DNA of 64,000 nucleotides from Tausonia pullulans (taxonomy: Eukaryota > Basidiomycota > Tremellomycetes > Cystofilobasidiales > Mrakiaceae), in the NCBI GenBank assembly GCA_951802195.1, contig OX637625.1:1410461-1474460 (forward strand), read 5' to 3'. The translations under genes were made by a program, and so were the position numbers. Below the pieces are notes generated by a model. That model saw nothing but the letters and a program-made list of their open reading frames with translations. It did no database searches and was not told the DNA's origin. Shown here one piece after another: positions 24,701 through 35,218 of this stretch. The first letter of the stretch is position 1. Every line of letters begins with the position of its first letter.

Positions 24701-24798
24701 AGCGCGAGGACAAGCTCGTCTTGTGGGTGTCCGTTCCTCTCGTTCGCCACGAATGAAGCTGACCCTCGCTTGATCACTTCTTCAGATACGCCGAGTAG
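21719..24798 (+). CDS. BEM1: Bem1-like polarity scaffold (SH3-SH3-PX-PB1)
   Basis: Scaffold that links Cdc42, its exchange factor Cdc24 and PAK kinases at sites of polarised growth. Domains in order: SH3-1 (VIRARQAHVSGSPQELSFAA, GDFFYC, then GLVPKAKF after an intron); SH3-2 (LYAIVQYDFEAERPDELQAK, EPIIVIA, GLIPVSFVEI); a Gln-rich linker (about 23030-23270); PX domain (FTSASVVSFHNEQDQYWFRI, LILFRVYEDFYHFQIALLDA, ILPYMPGP, LDDLDMYLRDLIGLH); a long Ser/Gly-rich region with a poly-Gly block (about 24015-24090); and a C-terminal PB1 domain (YKKIKVFDRATDDLI, VTYDQLVDKIQDRLG, DGDLLDWMEREDKLV). The last intron (about 24722-24785) leaves a short exon encoding YAE and the stop at 24796-24798. The domain order matches Bem1 exactly; the linkers are longer than in yeast. 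Confidence 0.93.
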
Positions 24799-25253
24799 TC
24801 ATGCGAGTTTACCTGCAGTCCGCCTTCTTCTACCCTCCCTTCTTCTCTATATCAGCTCCGGCCTATCCCATTTTTCGTGCATTTGTGTCCGTTCTGTTCG
24901 CATCCCTCCTTCTACTTTCCGCTCTCTCGTATTCGTGTCTCTCTCTCTCTCTTACCTCTTGGAGCTTTGCGTTCTCTCTCTTTACATCTTCCGCCCTCTT
25001 GTTTGTTTGCGACTCTCCTCTCCCACTCTCTCCCTCGTTCTCTGCTGTGGAAATGGATGGTACCATTCATCAGCTTGGGTTATCGTCCGTCGTCAAGGGC
25101 TCGCTCTATTTCCATCGGCATCATGCATGGATCAGGCGGACAAAGTCGACGCTTGCCCTCGACCACCATCTCCATCCGAGAGCACGGTCTTGTAGTCTCT
25201 CTGGCTCCATCTCTTCTCCCGCTTTTCTCTTCTCATCGAAACTCTCGCCCATC
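24799..25253. promoter_or_regulatory. CT-rich promoter/leader upstream of MDR oxidoreductase
   Basis: 455 bp of almost uninterrupted pyrimidine-rich sequence with many CTCTCT and TTCTCT steps. This is the 3' flank of BEM1 followed by the 5' leader of the downstream gene. Open frames here are by-products of the low stop-codon density of CT-rich DNA. Confidence 0.4.
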
Positions 25254-26988
25254 ATGACGTCAATCCGATCAACGAGCTCCTCAACTTCTCCTCTTCTTTC
25301 CTCCCCTCTTACCGTTGCTATCCCTTCGGCTCGGCTGGCCTACACCTACACCGAGCCGGGCTACCCGCCGACTGAGTTCCTCCATCGAGCTACCCTCCCG
25401 CTCGACCCACCGAAGGAGGACGAAATGTGAGGCTCATGCGGCGACCTGAGAGGATCGGATGCGTTCCGTGCTGACTGATCGACCTTCCCTCCCTTGTTCC
25501 TGTTGTCTTGCTGCAGCACCGTTGAGGTCCACGCTGCCGCCCTGAACCCCGTCGACATTCAGCTCATCAACAGCTCCCCCCTTTCTCTGTGGTCCTGGCT
25601 TTGGGGTGGAGGCGCGAAGCCTCAGAAGGGCATCGGAGGTGCGCCTGTCATTTTCCATCTCCCATGTCCGAGAGCGTGCTGACTGATGTTTGACCCCGCA
25701 TCCCCATCAGAGGACTTTTCTGGCACTGTCCTCCGAGTCGGATCGGCCGTTGGCATTTCTCATCCTCACCTCTCGCCGGGGACTCCCGTCTTTGGCCTTC
25801 GCTTTGACCTCGGTCCGTGGCATGTTCACCGAAATCCATTCCTTCTCCTCGCTGCCATCGCTGAGATTCACCAGTCCATATCCTCACAGGCTCCCCGCAA
25901 GGCTGCCTCTCCACGCACGTCACGTTCTCCCCCAGACGAAACCCTTGCATCCTGCCTTTGCCCTCCCAACTCACGCACGTCCAAGGCGCCTCACTCCCGC
26001 TCACCTGGCTCACATCTTACACCGCCCTCGTCGACTACGGCCTCCTCGACTCCCGTGAGACTGCACGGAACAAGTCGATGAGTGTCGCCGTCATTGGCGC
26101 TTCGGGCGGGACGGGCATCCATGGCATTCAGATTGCGGCCCGGGTCCTTGGGGCCGGGACGGTTGTCGGGGTCTGTTCGGGGAAGAACGAGAGCTTCGTT
26201 CGGGAGCTGGGCGCGCATGACGTGGTGGACTACACCAAAGAAAACTCGTTGGAGGGTCTGAGGAGACTGAGGCCCGAGGGAGGGTGGGACGTCATCTACG
26301 ATTGCGTCGGAGGGACGGAGACCGTGGCGCACATGGGCGAGTTGCTCAAAAGGAGCGGATGCTTTGTTACGATTGTCGGAGAGTGAGTGCTGGAATGAGG
26401 GTGACTTGTTCATGTTGACTAACCCCTTCTCGGGGATCGCTCTAGCAAACACTCGAGGAGGTGAGCACGCGGATCTCATCCTGGAAGCTGAATCGCACCC
26501 ATCACTGAAGATCTCTCCCTCTCTCTCTCTCCCTCTTTTCCTCTCCAGTGACATGGGAGGCGCTGCTACCAGTACGCGGTCCCTCCTCGCCTGCCACCAC
26601 ACCATCATCGCCTGACCCTGTTCCGACTCTCTCCCCTTCTTAAAGATTCAACCTCCCCCCGCCAGCTCCTTCGTACCTTCCTTGGATGGCTGGGCCTCCG
26701 ACCGCGGTCCGTCTCTCATCTCACCCTCTCTACATTTTATCATTTCGAAGCCTCCCCTGACACGCCTTCTTGCTCGCTCTCAGCTACAACTGTATCAACC
26801 TCGCCGCTAAGCCGAGCTTCTTTGAGCCCCTCCTCCACTTCTTCTCCAACAGCAACGAGAGCTCCAAGCTCGCCGTCCCCATTGACAGTGTCCACCCGTT
26901 CACAGATGAAGGTGTTCGCGCCGCGTTCGAGAGGCTCGACACGGGTCGGGCGAGGGGGAAGATTGTCGTGAGCATCAAGGAGGATTGA
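25254..26988 (+). CDS. MDR-family NAD(P)H oxidoreductase (quinone oxidoreductase/RTN4IP1-like, zinc-free)
   Basis: Medium-chain dehydrogenase/reductase of about 400 residues. N-terminal GroES-like part: LAYTYTEPGYPPTEFLHRAT, VEVHAAALNPVDIQLINSS, EDFSGTVLRVGSAVG, HLSPGTPVFGL. Rossmann part: VQGASLPLTWLTSYTALVDY, SVAVIGASGGTGIHGIQIA (NAD(P)-binding GxxGGxG-type loop), GVCSGKNESFVRELGAHDVV, DVIYDCVGGTETVAHMGELL. The last exon ends IDSVHPFTDEGVRAAFERLD and GKIVVSIKED with the stop at 26986-26988. The catalytic and structural zinc ligands of alcohol dehydrogenases are absent, as in quinone oxidoreductases, yeast Ast1/Yim1 and mitochondrial RTN4IP1. The substrate cannot be told from the sequence. 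Several short introns lie around 25437-25515, 25637-25710, 25820-25960 and 26382-26680; the middle joins are approximate. Confidence 0.82.
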
Positions 26989-27051
26989 ATAAATCTCATA
27001 AATCTCGGAAGATGGGCTAGCTATACATCCTGGACTTGGTTCTACCACTGC

Positions 27052-28432
27052 TCACGAAAAAGGAAGGAAGTCTTCGTCGCCGCCGCCGCCGTCGTCCGCT
27101 TGACACCAAACCCATCGGCTCGCGGGCGTGTCTCCCTCGTCATCGTTGCCGCCCTCGTCGTGCTCCCCCTCCTCTCCGGTCAACGAGAATACCCGCTCAG
27201 TCGTCTCTCGATACCAGAGTGTTGTGTCTCCGAAAGACAGCTTGTGCGTCGGCTTGAGGGCTCCAACGGAGCGGCGGCTGCCCATGCCACCCATGCTGTC
27301 GTCTTCGTCTTCGTCATTGGCCATATTGGCGTCGTGGCCAGCTGAGGACGCGGGGACCATGGGTCAGTCCTAGCAGAGAGGAGGAGAGGAAGAAAGGCAG
27401 CTGGACAAAACCTGAGGGAAGGTGGCGCTCAACAGTCGCCATCCAGTCCGTCATACCGCCTAGGACTTCGCTGAGTCGAAGACGTAGCTCTCGACGGCTT
27501 CTCCCCACTCCTCTTCCTTCTTCTCCTCCTGAGTTCTTGGGACGTGCGATCATGGGCTGGGAAGGCAAGACGGGGAGGGTGATGGTTGGGGCGAGGGAGT
27601 CGAGGATGACGAGTTGCGTTGGCGGCGGGCTGAGCGAGAGACAGACAGACAAGGCAGGTTGAACCCGCATTCTCGAGATCAAGGAGAGGGGGGGGGGGAG
27701 GAGACACCAAGAACGCACCCGTCGTCTGCTTGTCTGTCCGAATTGAGTGCCTCGACAGCCGATCGAGCGAGGGCGATGAGATTACCGTAGTGGGAGGCGA
27801 GGGCGCCTGGCTTGGCGATCCATTCGGTCACTTCTTCACCGCCGCTGGTCTCGCTCGTGTCGGAAGTGGCGTCGGCGGTCTTGCTCGTTGAGTCCTCACC
27901 GAAATATACGGAGGGTTCATGGATAATGACGAGTGTCGGTGCGCCGTCACGGAGGCGCGTCGGACAGGGGCTGGTGTCGGCGGAAGTTGACGCGTCGAGC
28001 AGCGAGAGAAGGAGAGCGAGATGCTGGGCCGTCGGTGCATATCTAGGAAGAGTATTCTGCATTTGAGCTACTGGCACCGAGGCCCTCGCTCGCCAGGCAC
28101 TGAACGCACCGAACATCGATGCTCTCGAGCCGGCGCAGGACGGCGACCTTCCCTGCGTGGTCCCTCATCCACCGCGCTCCATGACCGCCGGGCCCGTCGC
28201 GGAGCAGAGCCGAGATCCAATCGGCGCCACTTTGAGTAAGGATGAGGACTCGTCCGGTGCCGCCCTGTTCGTCGAGATGAGCGAGGGCGATGTGGATCGC
28301 CGTGGAGGCTGGCAGAGGGCCGACGAACGCGAGCGCTGGCGCCGTCGAGGGGGGCGGGGTCCGGAAGGCGTCGGATGGAGGAAGGGAGCGTGCTGAGGGG
28401 TCAGACGGGAGGAGAGCTGAGAGATGGACCAT
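27052..28432 (-). CDS. Orphan protein with RecA-like-fold features
   Basis: Not recognised with confidence. About 370 residues from at least four exons. Exon 1 (from 28432) has LAFVGPLPASTAIHIALAHL, then GGTGRVLILTQSGADWISAL, ending RRLESIDVR. Exon 2 (from about 28035) has YAPTAQHLALLLSLLDA, then PTLVIIHEPSVYFGE, and LASHYGNLIALARSAVEALN. Exon 3 has QLVILDSLAPTITLPVLP and RLSEVLGGMTDWMATVERHL. The last exon is acidic (MANDEDEDDSMGG) with HKLSFGDTTLWYRETTERVF. The spacing (strand and loop where a Walker A would be, hydrophobic strand ending in HEPS like a Walker B, later LVILDS strand) suggests a RecA/Rad51-paralogue or Elongator Elp4-6-like core that has lost ATP binding (inference). It is convergent with the MDR gene, the stop codons being 63 bp apart. 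Confidence 0.55.
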
Positions 28433-28964
28433 CTGCGGCCATGTCTGGCGGAGTGGGGACGCGGTGGTGGGTGGAGGCGACTGGGACGTGGCCGGGTCGC
28501 GTCCTCGGGGGGCGGCCTCTGCCGCACCTGCCTCTTTCTTCGCCTTTGGCTCTGGCGGCGGAGGCGGCGGCGGCTGAGGCCTCCAACCACCTCTCGTCCT
28601 TTCCCTCTCCCTTGCCCTTCCCTCTCTTCCCTCTCATCCCAAAACGCCTTCGGGCCCTCCTCATGACCGGTTACGTCTCTAGGTTCCTCCCACTCCGTTG
28701 AATCGTGGGTCTCGCTCCTCCCTGCCCCGTTCGGCCTTCGCCCCGCGATTCACCAGTGCTGATTCGCCCGTTACTCCTCTCGGACCTTCTCCCTGTCTCC
28801 AGCCTCCGCCTGCTTCCTGGTTCCTGCTTTCCCGCTCTCCATTCCTCTGTCCTTCGTGCGCCCACCTCAGACGGCTTTACTGTCCGTACGCCCGAGCATC
28901 GGATCACGCTGACGGCCCACCCTCCCCTGTCCGCCGGCCCTTCATCAGGCTCCCGCCCTCCGTC
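28433..28964. promoter_or_regulatory. Divergent promoter region, RecA-like orphan / Pet117-like gene
   Basis: 532 bp between head-to-head start codons. The sequence switches from G-rich on the left to CT-rich on the right, as expected for two leaders facing away from each other. Open frames through it contain no recognisable domain. Confidence 0.4.
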
Positions 28965-29255
28965 ATGGCTCCCCTCCTTTTCTCCTTCGCCAAAAGCAAG
29001 CGATCTACGCTCTCCATGCTCTTCACCCTCTGTTTCCTTGGCTCCGTTGCGACTGTAGTCATCCCCTGCCCGGCGACGGAGCGAAGACGCGGCGGGACGC
29101 GCCTCGACTCGGACTCGACGTCGGCTTTCGCCTCCGCCTCCTACCATCACGTCCAAGAGGACACCATGCTCTCCCCGGGGGAGCGGATAGCCGAGGCCAA
29201 GCGGTTGGCTCGTGTGCGGTATGGGTTCCTGGAGGAAGGCGGTGGCCGGCGATGA
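28965..29255 (+). CDS. Small single-TM protein, possibly Pet117-like cytochrome oxidase assembly factor
   Basis: Intronless 96-residue frame beginning MAPLLFSFAKSKRSTLSMLF, with one hydrophobic segment (LFTLCFLGSVATVVI) and a charged C-terminal helix (VQEDTMLSPGERIAEAKRLA). Pet117 proteins are short, begin with a basic SKxT-type motif plus one membrane helix ending in ATVxGVH, and continue with a VQ..ER helix. The same order is visible here, but a Ser/Arg-rich insert of about 25 residues separates helix and VQE motif, and no intron could be found that removes it. Pet117 acts in haem A insertion into mitochondrial cytochrome c oxidase. The assignment is tentative; an unrelated small membrane protein is possible. 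Confidence 0.5.
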   Translation: MAPLLFSFAKSKRSTLSMLFTLCFLGSVATVVIPCPATERRRGGTRLDSDSTSAFASASYHHVQEDTMLSPGERIAEAKRLARVRYGFLEEGGGRR

Positions 29256-29716
29256 GATCGATGAGGGTTTCCCACGACAAGGTGTCGATCTGTCAGTGGC
29301 GTTGGCGGTCCGGCCGACGGCTCGAGGCACAGGCGAAGGGCTCAGCAAGCCGCGCCTTCTTGATCTTGCTGTGGCTTGAACGGCAGTAGAGGGCAGCCCT
29401 CATCAGAAGACAGACGAGTAAGATGTCCGTAGAGTTCCGTGGCCGCCGCCACCCGCCGCGCAGGCACGACGCGTGCGCATCCGCCCTCCCGCTTTTCCAC
29501 GTCGAGGAAGCCCCTGTTCACCCATCTTCAGCCCACAACAAGCCGTCGACCCAACCCCTCTCTTGACTCCCGCTGTAGGCACGGCGAGCTGCTCATCAAG
29601 CCCCGGCTTGCGCCCGACCACCAGGACTTCTCTTTCCTCTTCTCTGCCTGCCTGCCTGTCTCGCTCTCGCTCCACGCCTCCTACGCCTTGCATCGGTCCC
29701 GTGCTCTCTCCGGAGC
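29256..29716. promoter_or_regulatory. Intergenic/leader sequence
   Basis: 461 bp between tandem genes. From about 29460 the + strand is CT-rich with three CTGCCTG-type repeats (29646-29658). No gene could be supported on either strand. Confidence 0.35.
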
Positions 29717-32024
29717 ATGCCACCTCCAGCGTTTTCCGTCTCGCCTGCCTCAGTCACAGCCTCCTCTTCCTCCTCCGTTTCCTCCTCGTCCTCGTCCGTC
29801 TCTTTTGCCTCCCCCCACCGCCGCCGCCGCCGTTCCGCTCTCCACTCCCTTCTTGGCTCCTCCAACTCTTTATCGACCAAGAAGCGGTCCTCAGCGTCGG
29901 CAAAAGCCCTCCTCCGACCGGTCCTCGGCCTCGCTCGACAGGCAGCGGCGGCTCAATCTTCCCCTGCACCGAAGAACAACATACCGCAGGCGGCCGAGGC
30001 CGCCGTCCTGCGAGTCTTTCGGTCCGCGAGACCCTCCCTTCCGCAAAGAGCAGCGTCAGTCCTTTGTCTGAGAACGCCGCAGATCCGGGCGCCGTCATCC
30101 GGGCGCCATCCTGAGGTGGAATCCCCCGGCGTCGTCGCCCCTCCTCCGGGAACACCGCTCTGGCGACTCGTCAAGCCGGCGTCCAGCGACGTCTCGCCCG
30201 AGCTCGCCGGTTCCGCCTTCTCCATCGAGTGTGCCCTCGACGATGGGGCGGCGAGCTCTGTCAAGGAGCCCGATGGCCAGCCTCCCGTCGACAACGAGGA
30301 CACCACCGCCGCCCGCATCGTTGCTCTCTCCCCTGCCTCTTTTCCTCGCCTCGTCGTTCTCCCCTGCTGCATCGCCCACCAGCCCCTCCTCCCCCCTCTT
30401 CCATGCCCACCGTCCCCCATGACGTCCAACTCCCATGCCATCGACAAGACCGAGCGCGAGCGCGTCTTTCAGGCGACGCTCCGCCAGCTCGGCCTCGACT
30501 CGCGCGGCCTTGGGAAGCGGCGTGTTCTAGCGGACCCAGGGGCGGACGAGCCTCTCGAGACGTACTTTGTTCGTTTGAAATTGGGTGGTTGTCCGCAAGG
30601 GGGCGATATTGGGGCTGAGGCGGGGAGCTCCATCCAGTCACACTCGGGTGAATCGGCGCGTTTTGAGTTGGAGACGGACTCGCCACCGCCGTCGCCGTCG
30701 TGGGTCCCGTCTCGCTATAAGGGAGGGTCATACCCGCTCACGATCGGCGGCAACCCACCGGCTTCCAAGGACGGAATGGCGTAAGCGCTCTTTCTGATGG
30801 TTCTGGACAAGCAGTTGGCCGGCCGACTGACCGCACCTCTCTCGATGCTGTCGATTATCCAGGGGGAGTGAGACCTTGTGCGAGTCCGTCGTCCTCGAAT
30901 GGAACCCCCCTGCTCCCTGGTCGTCCTTCAGCACAGATGATCACGCTGCCGCTGCCGACGAGAGCGATGGTCTCTCGGTCGATTTCGACGTCGAGGATGA
31001 GGACGACGAGAGCGGCGCCGTTCCTTCTCCAACCATGGAGGACCTGCACTTTGAGGGAGCCCAGGTCTCGAATGGCGCTTCTCAGAGCTGGCACGGTCCT
31101 TCGTCGGTTTCCCCTACTTCCTCGTCGTCCAACCACTCGAGCTCGTCTTCCTTCATGGGGTTCCCTGACGAAGTTGAGCAGTCACGGCCACAGCTCGCCG
31201 CCGCGTTCTCGATGCTCAGTTTCGATGGGAGCTCAGCCCATATCTTTCTTTCGTCGGGATCCGAGGAAGGCGACAGCTTTCTCGTCGAAGATAACCTCAT
31301 TATCGCCGCCACCCCTACTCGAGACCGCCCTCCTCGCCGGGACGACGACCGCTTCCGGCGTTCGCCTGCACCATCGCCGTCTCCAGCGCGGGTCTCCTCC
31401 TCGTCCTTCAACAGCGGCCATGATATCCTTTCTCCAGCTCCATTTTCGCCCTTCTGGCCGCGAGGAACAGGAAAGCACCCACGCTCTCCATCCGTTTTCC
31501 CAGTTAGTCCGCCCTTCCATCGCCTGCCGCCCCCGTCCACCCGCTCGCCATCATCTTTCACCACCACCAGCCCCAGTCCAGCCTCAGCCTCAACTTTACC
31601 GCGCCACCACCAGCTTCATCGGCGGCCACCTCTCTCAGCCTCAGCAGCCTTCGCACTTCCCCGCCGGCTACCTCTCACGCCCATCTTCGGCTCACCGGCG
31701 GTAGCCCACTCCCCAGCATCTTCCGCCACTTTTAGCACCACCAACACTCGCTCACCTCTCCGTGAACTCCCACTCTCCAACTTAGGTCGCTCTTCTCTCC
31801 TCAAGCAAGGTCCCGACGACGGTACCCCGACCCCTCCTCCTCCTCCTCCTCGCCGGTCGGCGTCGCTCTCGAAGCTGCCCAACCACGCCGGCTTTCGCGA
31901 AGGCGGCCCGATGCGTCTTTTCTCGGCTCCGCCACCGTCGCAACACGCAACGATGGTAGAAGAAGTCAAGGGCCGGTCATCTGGCGCTGGTAATCGAAGC
32001 GCACATGCTCCTCGTCGGGGATGA
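29717..32024 (+). CDS. Low-complexity Ser/Pro-rich protein of unknown function
   Basis: About 740 residues, not recognised. Exon 1 (29717-30780) opens MPPPAFSVSPASVTASSSSS, has an Arg block (HRRRRRSALHSLLGSSNSLS) and a predicted helix (DKTERERVFQATLRQLGLDS). One clear intron (GTAAGC..TCCAG, about 30781-30861) joins it in frame to an acidic segment (GLSVDFDVEDEDDESGAV), then a second Ser-rich region with MEDLHFEGAQVSNGAS and FSMLSFDGSSAHIFLSSGSE, and a basic Pro/Ser tail with PTPPPPPPRR ending at 32022-32024. Length without stops, one in-frame spliced intron and codon use like the neighbours support a gene. Composition suggests a disordered regulatory or scaffold protein (inference). An internal ATG at 30419 is an alternative start for a shorter form. 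Confidence 0.6.
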
Positions 32025-32486
32025 GCTGCCGGAAGTCTCTCTTTTTGTACGTTCGTGCCTGGCCGGGTCTAGCACTTCTCTCTACCAACTCTGATAGTGA
32101 CGTTGCGTTCTCCCCTCCAGATGCCTCGATCGAATTTACGGATCGCCCTCGCTGTTGGGGAGGGGGAGGGGGGGGGGGGGGGAAGGGGGAGTTCCTTGCT
32201 GGAGGGAGCCGAGCTCCCAGAGATTGATCGCGTGCGCACGCGCGCTTGCTTGCTTGCTTGCTTGTTTTGCTTCGTAGAGTTTTTTTTTTCACCCCTTGGC
32301 TACCGTGCCCATTTTTGTGCGCATTATAAACCATAAACAGATCAAGTGAGGGCAGAACAGCCGAAAGCAGAAAAGAAGGAAGGGAAGCGAAGACGCCGAC
32401 CCACCCCCACCCAGGCAGACAACACACTACAAGCTGAGAGAAGAGTGGAAGAGGGGGTCTTTTTGGAGAGGGGCGTACACCATGCC
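32025..32486. repeat. Convergent intergenic region with G-tract and GCTT repeats
   Basis: This lies between two convergent 3' ends. It contains a G-rich block at 32159-32190 (longest run about 15 G), five tandem GCTT units at about 32246-32266 and a T9 run at about 32281-32289, followed by an A/T-rich stretch that probably holds the polyadenylation sites. No coding signal. Confidence 0.5.
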
Positions 32487-34319
32487 TTAGAAGTGGCTCT
32501 TGTACTTGCTCGTGAGCACGGCCGGGTCCCCAAGCTCCCTCGCGAGCACCTGCTTGAGCCGATCAATCCACGCCCTGTCTGGGGCGCTCTCCCCACCCAA
32601 CCAGAGCTCCACCCGGTCCCCCCTGGCTCGCCTTGAGGCAACGACACCGCAGATGGTGCCCTGGGAGGTCTCCGTCGGGAGAGCGTCGACCTCGAGGACG
32701 GCGCCGACGAGGAGGAAGACAACGGTCGTGAAGACGGCGTCGAGGTAAGGGCGAGGGGTGGAGATGGTGAGGCGGCCGCCCGCCTTGTTCAGCTTGTCCT
32801 CCCACATGGGCTCGACACCCTCGAGGAAGAAGCTGGGCGGAAGAGAGGGAGGGGGAGGGGGAGAGAGGAGGGAATCAGGACACGGGCTGCTGCTGCTTGG
32901 CCTTTGGGAGGGGCGAGTCAATACTCACTGGAAGTTGGAATCCTGTTTGAGGCCTCCAAGCCCATCATCGACGTTTCCGTCGTTCACCCCGGCGAGCATC
33001 GACCTCAGTGCCTTCCAAGCGCCTCCGAACTCCTCGAGCGTCGCAACAGTACAGAGCGGCTCCAGTCCATGGGAGTAGGCCGAAGCGGACGTCGACGTCG
33101 CCTTCTTGCCCTTGGTTGGGGAAGTGTCGGAGAAGAAGAGAGTGTGCTTGTGCGTAAGCGGGTGAGGACCCGACTCGGGTATCGGCGGGTTGACGTGCGG
33201 AGGAGGAGGAGGGAGCGATGCCAGCGAGGGGGAGGGCTTGGATGCGACGGGTGCGAGGTGGGGAGGTGGCTCGCGGGAGACACCGGCAGCAGCGGCGGCG
33301 GCTGCGGAGGAGACGGGAACGGCGGCGGCGGGCTTCGGGGACGGCGTAGAGGAGGCCGTAACGGTCACGGGCGATGGCTCAAGAGGGTTGGGCTTTGGTG
33401 CCGAAGTAGGGGCTGCAGCAGCAGGAGCAGCCGTAGGAGCAACCTCCTCGACCGGCGCGCTCTTGGCCGGCGCAGGCCCAGGCGCCGCCTTCGCCTCTTC
33501 TTCCTCTACCGCCTTCTCCTTGGCGGCGACGGGCTCGTCCACCCCGGCGTCAGACACCGCAGCTGAGACGGGCGTCGATTCGCCGATGGTCGCAAGCGAG
33601 TCGTCCACTGTGGACGACGGCGGGAGGAGGTCCGCTGGCGCAAGCGAGCTCACATCGACGACGTCCGTCGAGGGGAGGTCAATGCCTGCCTCCGCGGCCT
33701 TGCGAATCTCGGAGGTAGGGGAGGGAACCGCAGGCTTGGAGGCCGGCGATTCAACGCTGATAGTGGCATCGGTGGGGGCGGAGGTGGTGATGGTGGTGGT
33801 GATGGCTGGGGGGAGAGGAAGAAGGGCAGAGACAGACGACTTGACCGGGGAAGAAGGCGCACCGGCGTCGAGACTGAGCGAGTCTACCGCAGGCTCGTCC
33901 GACGAGTCCAGAACCGCCACGGTGGGCGTGTCCGCCACCGACGGTGATGCTGAGCTGCTGCTGTCGAGCTTGGGCGTCGCGGACATGGAGGACACGGACG
34001 ATGAGGATGACGCGAGCGACGCGCTGGCGGACCCTCGGCTAACGGCCCTCAGCCTCGACGGCGAGGACGAGGGCGAGACAGCGTTGTTGATGTGCTTGGT
34101 CTTGACCTCAAACTGCTCGATGAGCCCTCGGACGGACTGGCTCGCGGGCGTCTGAAGGAGCTTGTCATTCCGAGGGGTCGTCGAAGGAGACGGGATCGGG
34201 GACGGCGGGAGGTAACGCCCAAACGAGCCCTTGGCTGGAGAGATGGCCCCGGAGGCGAGCGGTGGGGCAGCCGTCGGCTGGGAGAGCTTGGGCGCTGGCG
34301 AACGTCCGTTGGTGGACAT
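32487..34319 (-). CDS. Divergent eIF4E-family cap-binding protein (4EHP-like) with long N-terminal extension
   Basis: The last 190 residues follow the eIF4E fold: HPLTHKHTLFFSDTS, PLCTVATLEEFGGAWKALR, the splice-spanning NFHFFLEGVEPMWEDKLN, KAGGRLTI, then ICGVVASRRARGDRVELWLG and WIDRLKQVLARELG, with the stop at 32487-32489. The second cap-stacking Trp and its Glu (PMWED) are kept. The first cap-stacking position (human Trp56) appears to be Tyr (ASAYSHGL), as in 4EHP/class II proteins; the Trp43/Trp46 region reads KHTLFF, and Trp113 of GGRW is Leu. The N-terminal 370 residues (from 34319, MSTNGRSPAPKLSQPTAAPP) are Ser/Ala/Pro-rich, with LIEQFEVKTKHINNAV as the only motif-like piece. Canonical eIF4E has only a short N-terminus. 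A role in translational repression rather than bulk initiation is an inference. Confidence 0.82.
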
Positions 34320-35051
34320 GGCAGCAGAAAGCGGTGAGAAGGAGAGAAGAAGATGAGGGAAGGGAACGAGGACCGAGTGGAGTGCTAGGAGAGACGAGGA
34401 GCTGCTGGCCCGCGGACCAGTTCCGACGACGACGAGACAAGAGTGAGCTCTCCCTTGGACGCGTCGAAAGCTCTAGAGAGATGAGCCAGGCGGACGAGCG
34501 AGACGTACGGGACGAGTCGAGAGCGGCAGGCAGGTCAACGCGGCGGCCCGGAGAAGTCAGACGACCGGTACGGGCGACGTCGACTTTTTGAGACGACGAG
34601 GTCCAAGCAAGGCATAAGCACGCGAACGGGGCGGGCAAGGGTGTCAGCCCCCGGCTCAAGAATAGGCAGCCCAGTGAGAGTCTAGTGTCGAGCGTCCGAA
34701 CGCACAGGGTTGCGGATGGAAAGGAAGGGCCCTGAGTCGATGCAAGTGGAGACGAGGCGAGAGTAGGCGAGGTGCTGGCGGTCGGATGGTCGCGGTCGGG
34801 TGGTCGGACGACCCCACGTCCATGCGCGGCGAGAGAAGCCAACAGGCGAGACAAGAGCCCGAATTGCCCTCCCATCCAACGGCGCTTGGGCATCTGGCTT
34901 CACTTGCAGGTCCCTCGCTCTCGCTCTCTGTTTCGCATCGCAGGCTGATGTACGAAAATTGACACACAAGGTAAAGGGAAAGGGAAAGAGAAAGGAAAAG
35001 AGAAGATAAAGGAAACCAGGGAAGGAAATATGAGAAGATGGAAAGAGCGAA
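34320..35051. other. 5' flank of the eIF4E-like gene / 3' flank of NOT3
   Basis: 732 bp between two minus-strand genes. Read on the minus strand it is CT-rich toward the eIF4E-like start. A GGAAA/GAAAGG-rich block lies at about 34975-35030, next to the NOT3 stop. No additional gene was found. Confidence 0.4.
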
Positions 35052-35149
35052 CTAGAACTGGGCATCCTCCAGCCAGCGGTATTCGAAGCGGAAGTCGCCC
35101 TTCTTGCGCTGGCACCACTGGAGAGAGAGAGGTAGAGAGAGAGAGAGGT

Positions 35150-35218
<69 letters not shown>

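Noticed and set aside
31082-31567. Minus-strand frame opposite the Ser-rich protein at 29717-32024
   Set aside because: It is Gly/Arg/Glu-rich as expected of an antisense shadow; the + strand model has a clean in-frame intron.
33190-34155. A 321-codon + strand frame opposite the N-terminal extension of the eIF4E-like gene
   Set aside because: It is the complement of an Ala/Ser/Pro-rich coding segment. It has no start context and is Gly/Ala/Thr-rich as expected of an antisense shadow. The minus frame continues in phase into the eIF4E fold.
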